Positions 24,020 through 37,744 of a stretch of DNA of 64,000 nt are shown in pieces. Every line of letters starts with the position of its first letter. Position 1 is the first letter of the stretch. Made by a program: the position numbers and the translations under genes. Under the pieces are notes generated by a model. That model saw nothing but the letters and a program-made list of their open reading frames with translations, searched no databases and was not told the origin of the DNA. The stretch covers positions 39,343,502-39,407,501 of the forward strand of contig OX457031.1 of assembly GCA_949752745.1 (NCBI GenBank). The letters are read 5' to 3'. This DNA comes from Protula sp. h YS-2021 (taxonomy: Eukaryota > Annelida > Polychaeta > Sabellida > Serpulidae).

Positions 24020-24310
24020 TACAAGTTGATCGAGACAGCGCGGTCGGAATGATGGAAAGTGAGATGACCCAACTTGTTGGTGTCAATGAAATTACTATTC
24101 GACGTCTACGAACACATCTGAAAGAGAAGGTAAACGACTCCTCAGGCAGACCAATACTCCAGTTTTCAACCGTTGATGTAACCGCTGCTCCACTTCCGGG
24201 ACTTTGCGGTAACCGAAGAAGTGCAAAACGTCGCCAGCACGGTATTCGAAGTCGCCATACGTCCTTTTCGGTATTCGTCCTTTCAATATTTCATTCCAAA
24301 TGCAAAAATG
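24020..24310 (+). pseudogene. Tc1-like transposase N-terminal fragment
   Basis: Reads RDSAVGMMESEMTQLVGVN then ITIRRLRTHLKE and SGRP. This is the paired-type HTH and GRP linker of Tc1 transposases. It lacks the catalytic domain and breaks after about 90 codons. Confidence 0.65.
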
Positions 24311-24404
24311 AAAAATTCACCTGACGACCCAAGGATGGGGTTACTGTGACAAAAGGGTGGCCACATTATGAGTGTGGCTGTCTTGACTGCGATTCTAGAT
24401 TAGT

Positions 24405-24610
24405 ATTTTTCCGACGTCTATGCAACGTCGCTTTCCTGGGGTCTACGTTGGGACAACGTTGGGAATCAACGTGTTTTGCAACCTTTATTCAGTGTTGATC
24501 AGACGTCAGATAATCACTGTCTATCCCACGTCGGAAGGTAGATGTTGTTGCAGATTCCATAAACAACAAATTCCGACGTTTATCCGAAGACGGGATCAAC
24601 ATTCAAAGTC
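24405..24610. repeat. CAACGTTGG-rich repeat, copy 1
   Basis: Rich in palindromic ACGTTGG / CAACGT words (CTACGTTGGGACAACGTTGG, CCCACGTCGGAAGG). A similar sequence occurs at 25,880-26,110. Probably two ends or copies of one non-autonomous element. Confidence 0.5.
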
Positions 24611-24704
24611 GCAATGTTAACTGAGCGCATTGTTTAAAGTTGGAAGTCCGTAAGTCTTGTCATGACGTTACTGTAAGAAACAATGGGATGTTTTCCACGT
24701 GTGG

Positions 24705-24830
24705 GGGTGGTGGTTATCTCAGCTGGTTAGAGAATAAGTCTGGCATTTTCGAAAGACCCGAGTCCAATCCAGCTATTGGTGAAAAGCGGGAAACTGACGT
24801 TTACCCCAAGTACCGTAACTAAAAGTATGC
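24705..24830 (+). repeat. tRNA-derived SINE head
   Basis: GTTATCTCAGCTGGTTAGAG matches the tRNA A box/D-arm (TAGCTCAGTTGGTTAGAGC-like). ACCCGAGTCCAATCC, about 30 bases on, matches the T-arm/B box. There is no proper acceptor stem, and a unique tail follows, so this is a SINE rather than a tRNA gene. Confidence 0.65.
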
Positions 24831-24950
24831 AGAATATTAGATCACCTCTTACGGAATTCAAAATTAACGACCACTGTGTCTTTCGGTCATCATATTTTTT
24901 TTTAAAGTTTGCACTTATCGGTATGCTAATACATATAAGCAAATTTTGTT

Positions 24951-24952
<2 letters not shown>

Positions 24953-25009
<57 letters not shown>
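24953..25009. repeat. (TG)n microsatellite
   Basis: Pure TG run. Confidence 0.97.
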
Positions 25010-25012
<3 letters not shown>

Positions 25013-25879
25013 GTTTTCAACACTTCCCCTACCCGTCATAATAAAAATTTGCAAGTGACGTTTCAAAACATTATTGCAGGCAGGATTGTTAACGAGGAAA
25101 ACACTGTGATTTCTATAACAAAGTTTTTTTATTTTTGAGTATTTTTCGTGCCGAAGTGGTTTCATATATCCGGAACTCCCTTCTTGCACATCTAGTTTAC
25201 ATTTATCCCGTATTTAGAGTCTTCATGAATTAGATGAATTAAGTGTATCTCTAACTTAGTTATTAAAATCGATATATAATTGCGTTATAAAACGGGTAAC
25301 GCAAGCAAGTGTATCTAATTTATCTTAGATAGAAGATATGCTTAGGGATGTTTCTTAATAATTAGGAATATAGAAAATAACATAGATATTTTTATATTAA
25401 TTAAACTGTTGTCAAAATAAGTAAATAATGATAATAATCATGAATAAATGTGAAAAGAACAAAGGAACCACACAAGAATTTTAAAAACAATTCCCTGTGA
25501 TAGCGAGACCTAAAAATCCCGTATTGCAAAACATTCCTTCAGTATATGAATATGCAACTGTTTTCACAATAACTTTTTCTAATTAACTTTTGTACTCCAA
25601 GAGCAAGCCATACTTCAATTAATCTTACGACCATTTATAAATTTTACTGCGGGATCAGCGATGTGTAGAAAATCCACAAGCCGGTCACAGTCACCAACTT
25701 GATTCTGGCCTCGTCCAGCGATCACCGATCCGCGTGCTAACGGCGCTCAGCACCGCTAAACCCAGCTGTAAACCGTCGCTTTAAGCTCAAACCAGCAGCG
25801 AGGGTTGACGCCTTGCCACTGAAGTGAAAGGGGTAGGTTGTGACATGAGATATTTACAAAAAAAGTATCCCAACATTTT
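25010..25879. other. No gene recognised
   Basis: AT-rich intergenic sequence. Confidence 0.55.
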
Positions 25880-26110
25880 GAAAAAAATTTACACGTCAGC
25901 CAGCAGGCACACCGTCAAAAATTGTCGAACTGACATCAGAACGCTGACGAAACTACTTCGGCATGGTCTACATAGAAAAAAGTACAGTAAAGCGACGTTT
26001 AATCGGCGTTGAACAGATGTGGACATCTCACGTCGAATTCGGACCAAAAACGGCGTCCCACAACGTTGGAAAACGACCTTATTCCGACGTTTGAAATAAA
26101 GATCGGTTTT
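25880..26110. repeat. CAACGTTGG-rich repeat, copy 2
   Basis: Contains GCGACGTTTAATCGGCGTTG, CCCACAACGTTGG and TTCCGACGTTTG. Related to 24,405-24,610. Confidence 0.5.
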
Positions 26111-26169
26111 ATCCTTTGTTCAACGTCTGAATCTGAAGTTAGTTTACACCTGTGACGTCATCCCTTTGT

Positions 26170-26280
26170 TCTGATAGTCCATTATTTAAATGTAATGGAC
26201 TGGTGGGAGTCCATTATTTTAAATAATGGATTCTTTGCTGTTGCGAGTCCATTATTTTAAAACAATGGATTCGCTGCTGT
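26170..26280. repeat. Cluster of TCCATTATTT palindromes
   Basis: GTCCATTATTT ... AATGGAC and GAGTCCATTATTTTAAATAATGGATTC follow one another, giving three small hairpins. The same word forms the stem of the hairpin at 27,543-27,611. Confidence 0.75.
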
Positions 26281-26451
26281 TTGAAAAGAAAAATAAACAA
26301 CTGCCCATTTTACTTTCGTTTCGGACAATTTGGCGTATCGACCAAAATATTAAACAAGTATGACAGTGAAACTGATCATACTCCCGCCAAAAGATATCTG
26401 AATGTACACTCCTTCGGTCAAAAGCTCACTGAAAAATCGCAAGTAAAAAAG

Positions 26452-27046
26452 CAGGAGGGTGGTGGACGGAATTTTGGTTAGCGAACAAAAGTAGAAGCAT
26501 CGTGCCTGCGCAAACAAAAATTTTTGTCCTGTTGGAAGTTTTATATTTTCGTCAATTTTTGGTCAAATCCCAAAACAATCCCACGTCGCGCAATCGCAAT
26601 ATATATTCATTCGCTCCATAAACCTCAAAAGGCTGCCGTCCAGAATAACAGAAATTGCGCGTACAAAGGTGCCCCCACGTTACCCCAACAAACAAAAAAA
26701 AATTGGTTAAGTTTGAAGTTTCACAGTTTCGTCACTTTTTGGTCAAATTCAGAAATAACCCAAGGTCGTACAACTGCAACACATTTTATTACTTCCCACA
26801 AAAAATCAAAAGCCTGCGGTTAAAGGTGACTGAGAAATCGTGCGTACAAGTGGGGGCATCGTGCCCCAACAAACAAAAAATTTGGTCAAGTTTCAAGTTT
26901 CACAGTTTCCTCAATTTCTGGTCAAATTTTAAAAAAAACCAGGTCACACAACTCCAACATATGTTATTACTTCCCACAAAAAAATCAAAAGCCTGCGATG
27001 AAACTTAGTGAGTAATTGCGCGTACAAAAGTGGGGGCACTGGTGGG
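26452..27046. repeat. ~180-base tandem repeat, about 3.3 copies
   Basis: Units share GCGTACAAAAGTGGGGGCA, CCCCAACAAACAAAAAATT, GAAGTTTCACAGTTTCGTCA, TTTTGGTCAAATT and CACAAAAAATCAAAAGCCTG. Copies are diverged and the last is truncated at a GGTGGGGGACAGACGG end. Confidence 0.75.
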
Positions 27047-27542
27047 GGACAGACGGACTACGAGCGTTTTATAAGTTCCCCGCTCTGCGCGTACCGCGGC
27101 GGCGAAGCTAGAACAACCACCGTTCCATGTGTTGACCAACCCCCCCGCGGCCCGTCCCACCATGCCCCGTTTCCCCCTCGCCGCTCACGTTCCTCCACCC
27201 CCCTCACGCCTCCTCCTCCGTCGTTTTTTTCTTTTGTGTGTGTTTACTAAATTTTACGAAAGAATTTGCATCCAATGTGTAATTCAGCTGGGCATTTTCA
27301 TTAACGATATCCAAGAACTCTTTTTTCATGTTTACACTTCGCACACCACCCACTGAATGAAAGACTCTGAACTGTCCATTATTTTTCTCACACCTTGTTT
27401 ACTGATTTCAAACCTGACAATGCGTGACAAAATGGGTCACAACAAAGTGGGCGACATAATTTCAGACCAGCCTTTTGTTAGCGACAGTCCAGGAAATCGG
27501 TTGTGAATTGTGTAAACTAAGTTAGATACAGAACTCAGAGGT

Positions 27543-27611
27543 TCCAAGAGTTCAAATAATGGACAGTTCCTCGGCGCTGCCTCTGAGCTGTCCATTATTT
27601 GAACTCTTGGA
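27543..27611. repeat. Perfect 24-base-pair hairpin
   Basis: TCCAAGAGTTCAAATAATGG and its continuation are exactly reverse-complemented after a 21-base loop. Confidence 0.9.
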
Positions 27612-27982
27612 CCCTCTTCATACTGTATCCTATACTTAGCATGCTCACGCAAAGAATTGTCCAGAATTAACAAAGTTGAAGCCAAACATTTTTTAAGCAC
27701 CACCCATTCCCCTGCATGAAAAGACTTTTTGTTAAGAAAGAACTGAGGCGGCTGTCAAGTTTTAAAAGTGTTTGTGGAATATAAACAAATTAAGGGACGT
27801 GGTTGTCTGATATAGTGAAACCTCGGAAAACCGGACACTGCTGGGACTGGCAATATTTGTCTGGTATTTCGAGTTGTCCGGATTTTCGAGTATTTGTATT
27901 TTTAACTCAGTTTGTGATGCTGTAAAAATTAAAATACGTGTAACCCTGGATGAATGAATTTATTGATAAATCTGAACCAGTG

Positions 27983-28201
27983 TCATATATATCTAATAAC
28001 TCTACTGGCAAATACACTAACACATATGTAAGCAACTCCTGTTTTTTTTCTAAGAATATCTGAGACAGTGCTTTTCCCCAATCCAAGCTCTTCCGCTAAT
28101 GATCTTATAATTTTTCCTTTGCTCGCTTTAATCAGCCTAATTTTTTTCACCAATATTATGCTCCTTCCGTTTTCTTTTTGTCCCGAGTTTTTGTTCTCCA
28201 A
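27983..28201 (-). pseudogene. CENP-B/pogo-type HTH, transposase remnant
   Basis: A 72-codon frame containing KIRLIKASKGKIIRSLAEEL followed by GLGKSTVSDILRKK. This is the N-terminal psq/CENP-B DNA-binding HTH of pogo transposases. The frame ends soon after the HTH, and no DDE domain is present. Confidence 0.75.
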
Positions 28202-28269
28202 TTATCTTTTGCGAACATCTTGTGAGACCTAACCTTATAGACTAAGACTATGACACTGGAGTTTCAAGA

Positions 28270-28450
28270 GATTAAGTAGATGCCGAGTCGTCCCCACTCG
28301 CCCCTAGTGCAGTATCCCGTGGCAAAAGGATTATAGCGGGCAAAGAATTAGTCGGAGCATCAAGAGATAAGTACATACCGATTCGCCTTCCCTGCCCCCC
28401 CCCCCCCCCAAGTGCGGTACTCAATGGCTTAAGGATTATTTCTTGACACT
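28270..28450. repeat. Imperfect ~100-base tandem pair with C-run
   Basis: Two diverged copies of a unit reading ACTCGCCCCTAGTGCAGTA and CCCCCCAAGTGCGGTACTCA, each followed by AAGGATTAT. Lies inside the pogo-like element. Confidence 0.5.
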
Positions 28451-28732
28451 TTGTCAATAGTGATGGTTAACACAGCGGCAATTTGCCAGACTGCATATAA
28501 TACAATAAATAAACATGCTGGGTTTCTAAGATAAATATTCATATCTTATTAGGATAGTCCGATATTTTGAATATTTTTATATAACAAAACCTCAATTTGG
28601 GACTGGAAATGTCCGGTATTCGAAGTTCAGAGGTATCCGCTTTTGCATGGTTTCGTTAATACACAAGTCTATGGAAATTTAAACGGGACTGAAAAAGCTG
28701 TCTGGTTTAGTAAGATGTCTAGGTTTGAATTT

Positions 28733-28835
<103 letters not shown>

Positions 28836-28849
28836 TGGCTTTGTAATAG

Positions 28850-31130
28850 CTCGACAACGTGAGAGACGTGGCATAAACCGCACCCGCGCCATGACGGGAA
28901 GTGACTGTTTATCAGACCACCTACTTGTAAGCAGCACCATGAAGTTATAGGTGGCGCCAACAGTAAGGAGGCAACGCCAATCGCAGGCCAAATTTCAAAG
29001 CCAGGGGAAGCTATGTGAAAGCCGAAGAACTGACGAACAAGCTAGAATCACATGCAGAAGACTCACCGCAGATACATTACAGATAAACAGTCCTGTACCA
29101 AACAGAATGCATAATTAGAACTCAAACCGAAGCACTAGAAGCGCCCCAGAGCAATGAAGAACAAGTAAGTGGTGGAAAGAAAAGGCGGCAGACTTACAAG
29201 AAGTTGCAGACAACCACAACACAAAAGCTCTCTTTGAACCGAGCCAAAGGATCTACTTCGGTACTGGGCGTTGGCGGTACAACAATCTCAACTGAAAGGA
29301 TGAAATACTAGCCAGATGCACGGAGCATTTGAATTGGCTGCTGTACAAGCAATCTGACACCCCCGACGATGCAATAAAAGACACACCACAACTACTTATT
29401 ATGGAACAGCTGGATATTGAGCCAAACTGCGCGGAAGTCGTGAAAGCGATAAAACAGTTCGCAATCACAGAGCACCAGAGCAAGATGGAATCCCACCAGA
29501 GGTCTCTAAATGTGGAGACGTCTACATGGTTACATGGCTCACCAAGTTATTCAGTACTTTCTGGAGGAAGGGTCAAGAACACAAGTCCTTAAAGATGCTT
29601 TCATACTACACTTGTACAAGCGCAAAGGAAACCGGTTCAAATGTGACAATCACCGCGGAATATCCTTGCTCTCCATAGCATCAAAAATACTAGTCAGAGT
29701 CGTTCTGAAGTGTCTGACTAGTGCAGTTACCGACAGAGTATATCACGAGTCATAAAGTGATTTTCCCTACGGCCGTAGCATTGCTGATATGATCTTCGCT
29801 TATCGACAACTCCAAGAGAAGTGTCAGGAACGGAACAAACCCTATATATGGTATTCGTAGACCTCACTAAGGCGTTCGATACCATCAACCGGGAAGGGAT
29901 GTGGAAGCTGTTCCACAAGGCAGGATGCCACTGACTGCCATTATATGATCATTCCACGACGGCATGAAGAGTCGCGTCTTCCACAATGGCAAGTTCTCAG
30001 AGCCGTTTAACATAACCAACGGTGTCAAACAAGGTTGTGTGCTAGCTCCCACACTGTTCGGTATCGTTTTCGCTAGCTCCCACACTGTTCGGTATCGTTT
30101 TCGCCTTCATGCTACAATATGCATCTTGAGACCAGGTAGACACCGTGGTGTCTACCTACAAGTGAGCGCAGACGGTGAAGATTTCAACCTCAGACCCTTC
30201 ACGGCTCGCACCAAGACGACATAAACACTTATCAGAGACCTTCTGCTCGCGGACGACTGTGCACTTTCTGCTCACAGTCTAGACGACATTCCAGCAATAG
30301 TCGAAAGATTTGCCGATGCAAATTCGGACTCACTATCAGCATGAAAAAGACTGAATGATGTACCTGCCACGTCCCAATGACACACACAATGATCCAGAAG
30401 TAATGATCAATGGTGAAAAACTAGCATCTGTACAGAACTTTTGCTGCCTGTGCATTGTTATGTCTTATAATGGCTCCCTTGATGACGAAACCATGCATCG
30501 TCTTTCCAAAGCCAGTGTAGCATTTGGCCGTTTGACAAGCCGTCTTTGGAAGAATTACGACATAACAGCTAACAACGAAGATAAATGTCTGCAGGGCTGC
30601 CGCATTGTCCTCTCTCCTGTACGGTTGTGAAACATGGACTCCATACAGAAGGCACGGGCGCCAGCTTGAAGTTTTCCACATGCCCTGCTTTCGCAGAAAA
30701 TGCAATATCCGCTGGACAGATCGCATACCCAACACCACGGTCCTAGAGACGTGTGGAGACAGGAGAATTCAGTCACTCCTAGTGAAAGTCCAGCTGCACT
30801 GGGCCAGACATATGATACAAATGAGCAACTACCGCATACCAAAGGCACTCTTTTTACAGTCAGCTAAGAGTCTGCAATCGCCACGTGGGAGACCACGTCT
30901 GCGCTACAAATACACCCTAAAGAGCAACCTCAAGGACTGTAGTACGAGTCCGTCCATCTGGGAAGCGGACACAGGCAATCGAACACCGTGGCGAAGCCGC
31001 TGCTACGTGCTACCAAACAGCATGAGGAAACCCAAATCGGTGAAGCTGAACCAAGCAGCGAGAAAATCCCGCGACTCAGTGAAATGTATTAAATCTATAG
31101 ATACAGCGACTGCGGCAAAGAATGACTGAC
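28850..31130 (+). pseudogene. Decayed RTE-type LINE (reverse transcriptase)
   Basis: Copy-by-target-priming retrotransposon polyprotein, broken into many frames. In order there is a NHRGISLLSIASKIL block, the catalytic FVDLTKAFDTINREG block at about 29,848, NGVKQGCVLAPTLFGIVF at about 30,020, the active-site LLADDCALSAHS (FADD variant) at about 30,240 and a C-terminal LLYGCETW block at about 30,620. These blocks are characteristic of RTE/BovB-like elements. The endonuclease domain is mostly missing (5' truncated). A 34-base tandem duplication (TAGCTCCCACACTGTTCGG) interrupts the frame near 30,050. The 3' end runs into a (TA)n tail, as RTE elements often end in simple repeats. Confidence 0.85.
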
Positions 31131-31163
31131 TCTCATTCTCATTCCTCGTGCCCGACGAGAAAC

Positions 31164-33024
<1,861 letters not shown>

Positions 33025-33109
33025 GTCATTTCCCTTTTTTGTTTGTATTAATTTATGTCGAAATTTTCGATTTTTGTCACAAACAGTGAAAGATGTTTTA
33101 ATTATTTCC

Positions 33110-33300
33110 CCATATGGTCTAATGGCTGGTTCGTTCGAACGGACTTGAATGAGTGCATTGCACTAATGACAAGGTCTCGAGTTTAAACCAACACAGGAGG
33201 ACACACATATGACTTAACCGGCTCAGTACAAAATCGGTACCCACTTTAGGGTTGGAAAAGATAACAGGCACCCTGTGAGGCGGGAGATGAGAAGATCCAA
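33110..33300 (+). repeat. Possible tRNA-derived SINE
   Basis: TGGTCTAATGGCTGG fits the pol III A box. A degenerate B-box-like AGGTCTCGAGTTTAAACC follows at a suitable distance, and a tail with AATCGGTACCCACTTTAGGG comes next. Weak match, so called with reserve. Confidence 0.4.
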
Positions 33301-34506
33301 CGAAGTGACATTTTCATGAAAAAATGACCAATTACATTATGGCTTCAGTACCATATCACATAGACATCATATTCAATGTCAATAAGTAACGTTTTCCTTT
33401 TTAATTAACCCATAAATTTGATACAGAAAACTAGACTAAGCTGACATTTTGAGACACCCTTTTTGGCTGCAGCTGAATTCAGCTGGGGATATCCCTGTAT
33501 TTTAGCTTATGCCTTGTTTAGCACAAAGTTCAACAATATAATACATGTAGATACGGAATTTTACCCTTTTTTGTGTCAGCGTAACATACCTGCTTGAATA
33601 CACCCGGGGTTTTTTGCCAAACCATATATGCACAGCCGACATTTAAACCTGTAAAAAAGTTACAAATGCAGCAGCATAACCAGTCCAGTAGAAAGTAGGG
33701 TCGGTGTATGCTTGAGTACACAGTGGTGTTCGCAAAATCGGTATTGGCTATTATGCGCAATTCTAAAAATTCATTTATTTTGTTTGTTTGAAAGAATATA
33801 AAGTATCCACAAGACATAATGCTCCAGTGGACATTTTAGGCCACAAAAGTGTTTTCGCTGATTGGATCAAACTTTCACATAACAAACTTTAAACAATTGT
33901 TAATGCAAACATCTGAAAAATGAATCATAACACTTTTTATTCAAAGACAAAACACAAATACAGTTTGTGGCATATTACAATAGATAGTCACCAGTCAGTC
34001 CACCGCTGCATTGCACCCACTGTAAAGCTCGTTGTTGCTGTGTTAACTGTGTCAATTTCCTCGAATTTAAACACAGATTCTGGTAAAGTACATTATGTTA
34101 ATGTTTTTAAAATTGCGGTATGAGTAAAGGTTTGAAACCATCAAAAACATGGGTTCTTTGTGTATAGGTTCACTGCTTGGGAATAACTTCTGATAAAATT
34201 CAGTACCAGATTAACAGTTTCATAAAGACATGTGTTTCCACAAATTGTGTTAGGGTCAATTCTTTACGTGGTTTGCCATAACAATTGTTTAAAGTTGGTT
34301 TGGGGAAAATTTTGAAATTTAATTGAGATAATCTATAATCTACTTCTATCTTTAGTGTTCTTGATTTGAGAGCTAAAGTAAAATACTGGTATACTGCCTG
34401 TGTGTAGATTAGGTAGAATCTAGAAAATCGAATATGTCACATCAACACTCTAAAATCTTCATGGCGTTTGTAGTGGAACCAAAGGCTATAAATAACATGC
34501 TATTTT
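33301..34506. other. No gene recognised
   Basis: AT-rich. A 95-codon minus-strand frame at 33,530-33,817 shows no known domain. Confidence 0.5.
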
Positions 34507-34679
34507 ATACGATGGCTCTGAAGGTCTTCACACCTCAGACTTCAGGCATATTATGTCACAAAAAAGTTAAGTACGAAGTCTGAAGTATGAAGTCAGCATT
34601 CAGAATTATATGTCAGAAGTATGAAGTCTGAAGTGTGAAATGTGAAGTCTGAAGTGTGTAGACCTTCAGAGCCATCGTA
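34507..34679. mobile_element. 173-base palindromic MITE
   Basis: The outer 20 bases TACGATGGCTCTGAAGGTCT are exactly inverted at the other end (apart from one base farther in). The interior is made of GAAGTCTGAAGTGTGAA-type repeats that also pair. It could fold into one long hairpin. Confidence 0.85.
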
Positions 34680-35089
34680 ATTTTATATTCTTTGCGGTTA
34701 TATATTGATCCTCGGTGATAAAAGTCACTTCTACATTTTTTGCCCGGTGTTGTCAACCCTGACGATCAACTCGGTCGGTTCTAGCATTTTGACTACGCCC
34801 CTGCACACTTTTCTGTAATGACTGTGTGGACAGTTCAGGTCTCTTCATTCTCAAAAAGAATGCTAAAAAAGTTGTGTTTCCGAAAACATTTAACATGTAT
34901 ATAGAAACATAAATATGGTGAATAGCCTGTGGGTGCCGGTGTCAATACAGGATAAAATCGACTGTGTACTATTACTGTGTCACTTTTTATAGGTATGTTA
35001 TGTAATTTTAAAAGCCACGTAGCTCCGGGGAACGGGGGGGGGGGGGGGGCAACTCAAGTACAACTGATTACAATGCGTGTCTATGATCT
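34680..35089. other. No gene recognised; G-run at 35,032
   Basis: AT-rich, ending in a run of about 16 G. Confidence 0.5.
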
Positions 35090-35335
35090 TTTAAAACTAC
35101 CCCTAAACGCAGAGTATTAATTTTGAAATAATATCCTCTTTTGTAACCAAACGCGGAGTGCAGTTCCGAATGAACCCCAGTTTCTATGGGAATCGCGGTG
35201 TACTAAAAAAGAAATTGGTACTCCTCTTGGACCGCGGCCGGCCTCAAAATTACCCCATTTTTTTTTTTTTTTTGGACACGCATGGGAATTTATGTGATAC
35301 CAATTAAGTGACCCCCCCCCCTTCCCTGAGGACGA
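35090..35335 (+). repeat. Dispersed repeat family, copy (partners 3,240 and 36,125)
   Basis: Begins CTACCCCTAAACGCAGAGTA, then TTTTGAAATAATATCCTC and ACGCGGAGTGCAGTTCCGAA, and ends in a T-run, GGACACGCATGG and a C-run. Same order of blocks as the 36,125 copy. Confidence 0.6.
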
Positions 35336-36069
35336 AGCATTCAATTTCAGCAAAAAGCTGGTATTTTCACAGTAATTTTTACTGTTAACCGTCACTGTTA
35401 CTTGTTTGTACGAAAGGCTTCTAAATAGGACTCCTCCCTCAATTCCGGGCCCAAATGTAATGTATTTGTGTCAGTAGAAATGAATTGGGATTATAAAATA
35501 ACAACAATAACACAGAGCCATTGTACGATGCGGTACAAAAAAAAAAAAAGAATGGATGGCTGGGTTCTTGTGATTCTAAAAGGAGTGATGGAGTACCACG
35601 ACAAATACCCACCACTCTGTTATTGTTGCAACCCCTTCCGTGTTATTCAACAGGTACGCTTTTTATTCCCCTTTATAACAGCTTTTAATTGAAAACGATG
35701 CTTGTGTGATTCTTAGTTATAATAACTAGCAATGAGAAATAAAATTAATGGCTTTTAAATCCCTTTTTTTTTTAAATGACAAAAACGTCCAGAGAACTTG
35801 AAGCATTGAAGGCAGGATTCAACAAACACTGCATGTTTTCAGCGACACCTCTCCACTCGTGCGTACTTTCTCATGCATCAAATGCCGCCTTTGAAATTGG
35901 GAGTACATGTTATAGATATCGAGTTTTAACTTTCTCATAGTTTATTTTGTAATTCATAGCTGCAATAAGAAAGGATAGAGTGATTTTTGCTTGTGTGTTT
36001 TAATCACAACTCTCCAAAGTTTCAAAGTGGGATCGCTGGTAAGCATCATATATTTTCAACTTATTTGCC

Positions 36070-36450
36070 GTCGGGGGTTGGGGAGGGGGGGGGGGTTAGG
36101 GCCGGGCAGTCACGTACCATCTGGTCACCATGTATGTCCGCGACTTTCTAAAACCACCTCTAAACGCGGAGTGCTAAATTTTAAATAATACCCCCTTTTT
36201 AACACAACGCGGAGTGAAATTTCGAAATAACACAAATAAACTTGTATAAAAACGTGGAGGACTGAATAAAAGAATACCGACCCCCTACCCCCGTTTTAAC
36301 GAAAGTGGCTCTCTGCGCGGACAGCGCCTGGTTTTAAAATGCCTCGGCCTACCGCCTTCTCCCCGTTTTTTTCTGGACACGTATGGTAACACATAAGAAA
36401 CTAAGTACTCCCCGGGTTCGCCGTTCACCAGAGGTTGGAGGAGGGGTAAG
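36070..36450 (+). repeat. Dispersed repeat family, copy with flanking G-runs
   Basis: CCACCTCTAAACGCGGAGTG, AATAATACCCCCTTTTTAAC, ACGCGGAGTGAAATTTCGAA, TTCTGGACACGTATGGTAAC. Bordered by GGGGAGGGGGGGGGGG and GGGGGGGGATT. Confidence 0.6.
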
Positions 36451-37391
36451 GGGGGGGGATTAAGAGTAGTTCACCTTATGCGCATTTTCTGCATTCCTAA
36501 ACCGCATTATTCGTAATTTTTATTTGGTTTGCTCCTAACTTATCTGCGAAAATGCTAATGTACTGATCCCAAAAAGGTTATGCGGGCGCCACCTTCACTA
36601 ATAAATGGGCATTTCCTTGTTCCCTGTACCAAAATTGTAATACAGACCTGACAAGTGCGCTCAACGTTTTTGGAAGGTGGTGGAAGGTCAGGGTTTATTT
36701 TAAATATGAACCAGCTGAATAGCCCATAGTAAAATACTGATGTCATCCCTGAAATAAAACTAAACATGTAACGAAAAAGCGCATTTCGAATGGCTTATAC
36801 CTTCTATTGTTCAAAGCTGACTCTCTTAGCCCCACGCCAAAATTGACCAAAGGTTATTGTTCGTCTGAAAACAATTAGTTACCCTCCTTTGTCCGCACCC
36901 CTCTGCCATTAAGTTTTCACCCTAGCGGTTTATAACTTACATGATGAAAGAATATTAATATATATTGCAGTTGTGCTTCGTGAAGGTTTTATCAGGTCTG
37001 ACTGAAAAGTATGGAAATTACGTGAAAATCTTGTATATTCACTCCAATATGGGGGACTTTATCAGCGCCTCTTTGTCATCAAATTTTCTGCCTTTAGTTT
37101 TGTATCTTAACACAGTGAAATATATCTGTATGTCAGTTATTTACATGTCATGTACGTTTTTCTTGGTTTGATAATTATAGACAATGTTAGTAATATGCCG
37201 CGTTTGATTTCGAGTATGCTACCTCTGGGTGAGGGCTTTGCATCTCTGTTGTTTGCTTTTTGCGGTTAGACTTGAATCTGTATATTACCTACATAGATTA
37301 GATCGCTTCATTTTTTTTTGGCCATAATGAAATTTGCACTTCTATATTTTTATTCCAAGCTGCACTGCATTTTGTTTCTCGATTAAGGATA
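36451..37391. other. No gene recognised (left flank of the Polinton)
   Basis: AT-rich host sequence up to the target-site duplication. Confidence 0.55.
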
Positions 37392-37397
37392 AGCTGT
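37392..37397. other. Target-site duplication, left (AGCTGT)
   Basis: Six bases identical to those at 54,691-54,696. Polintons/Mavericks generate 6-bp duplications, so this fixes the insertion boundary. Confidence 0.9.
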
Positions 37398-37431
37398 AGT
37401 AGGGTGAAAACGTTGGTTCTGGGTCACTTTG

Positions 37432-37619
37432 TGACGTCATACTGTCTGGAAGTGACGTCATCATGTCTGGACCGGAAGTGTTGTCTGGACCGGAAGTGTT
37501 GTCTGGACCGGAAGTGTTGTCTGGACCGGAAGTGTTGTCTGGACCGGAAGTGATGTCATGATAAGCGTTAGGATAGGCGCGGCCATCCATGACGTGATAA
37601 TGACGTCATGATGACGTCA
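37432..37619. promoter_or_regulatory. Array of ETS and CRE consensus sites (left TIR)
   Basis: ACCGGAAGTG occurs five times at exact 18-base spacing (37,471, 37,489, 37,507, 37,525, 37,543). The palindrome TGACGTCA occurs four times (37,432, 37,453, 37,601, 37,612). These are the textbook ETS/GABP and CREB/ATF sites. Binding is inferred only from sequence. Confidence 0.65.
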
Positions 37620-37744
37620 TACTGTCTGGAGCGAAAGTCTGGAGCGAAAGTTGCTTGAAAGTGTTGGCCGAGTCAATCATCATGAAGCCAACGAACTCCA
37701 CCTGTCAATCAGTGTAACCATGGCAACAGACCCTAAAAAGCCAC

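Larger units (their letters stand above)
27815..28645 (-). mobile_element. Deleted pogo/Tigger-like element
   Basis: The left end reads AAACCTCGGAAAACCGGACA with GGGACTGG and GTATTTCGAGTTGTCCG nearby. The right end, reverse-complemented, reads GGATACCTCTGAACTTCGAA then TACCGGACATTTCCAGTCCC. These are the style of pogo/Tigger inverted ends. A CENP-B-type HTH frame lies inside. Too short to hold a full transposase. Confidence 0.65.

Noticed and set aside
24705..24780. A tRNA gene
   Set aside because: A- and B-box-like segments exist but no acceptor-stem pairing, and a SINE-like tail follows.
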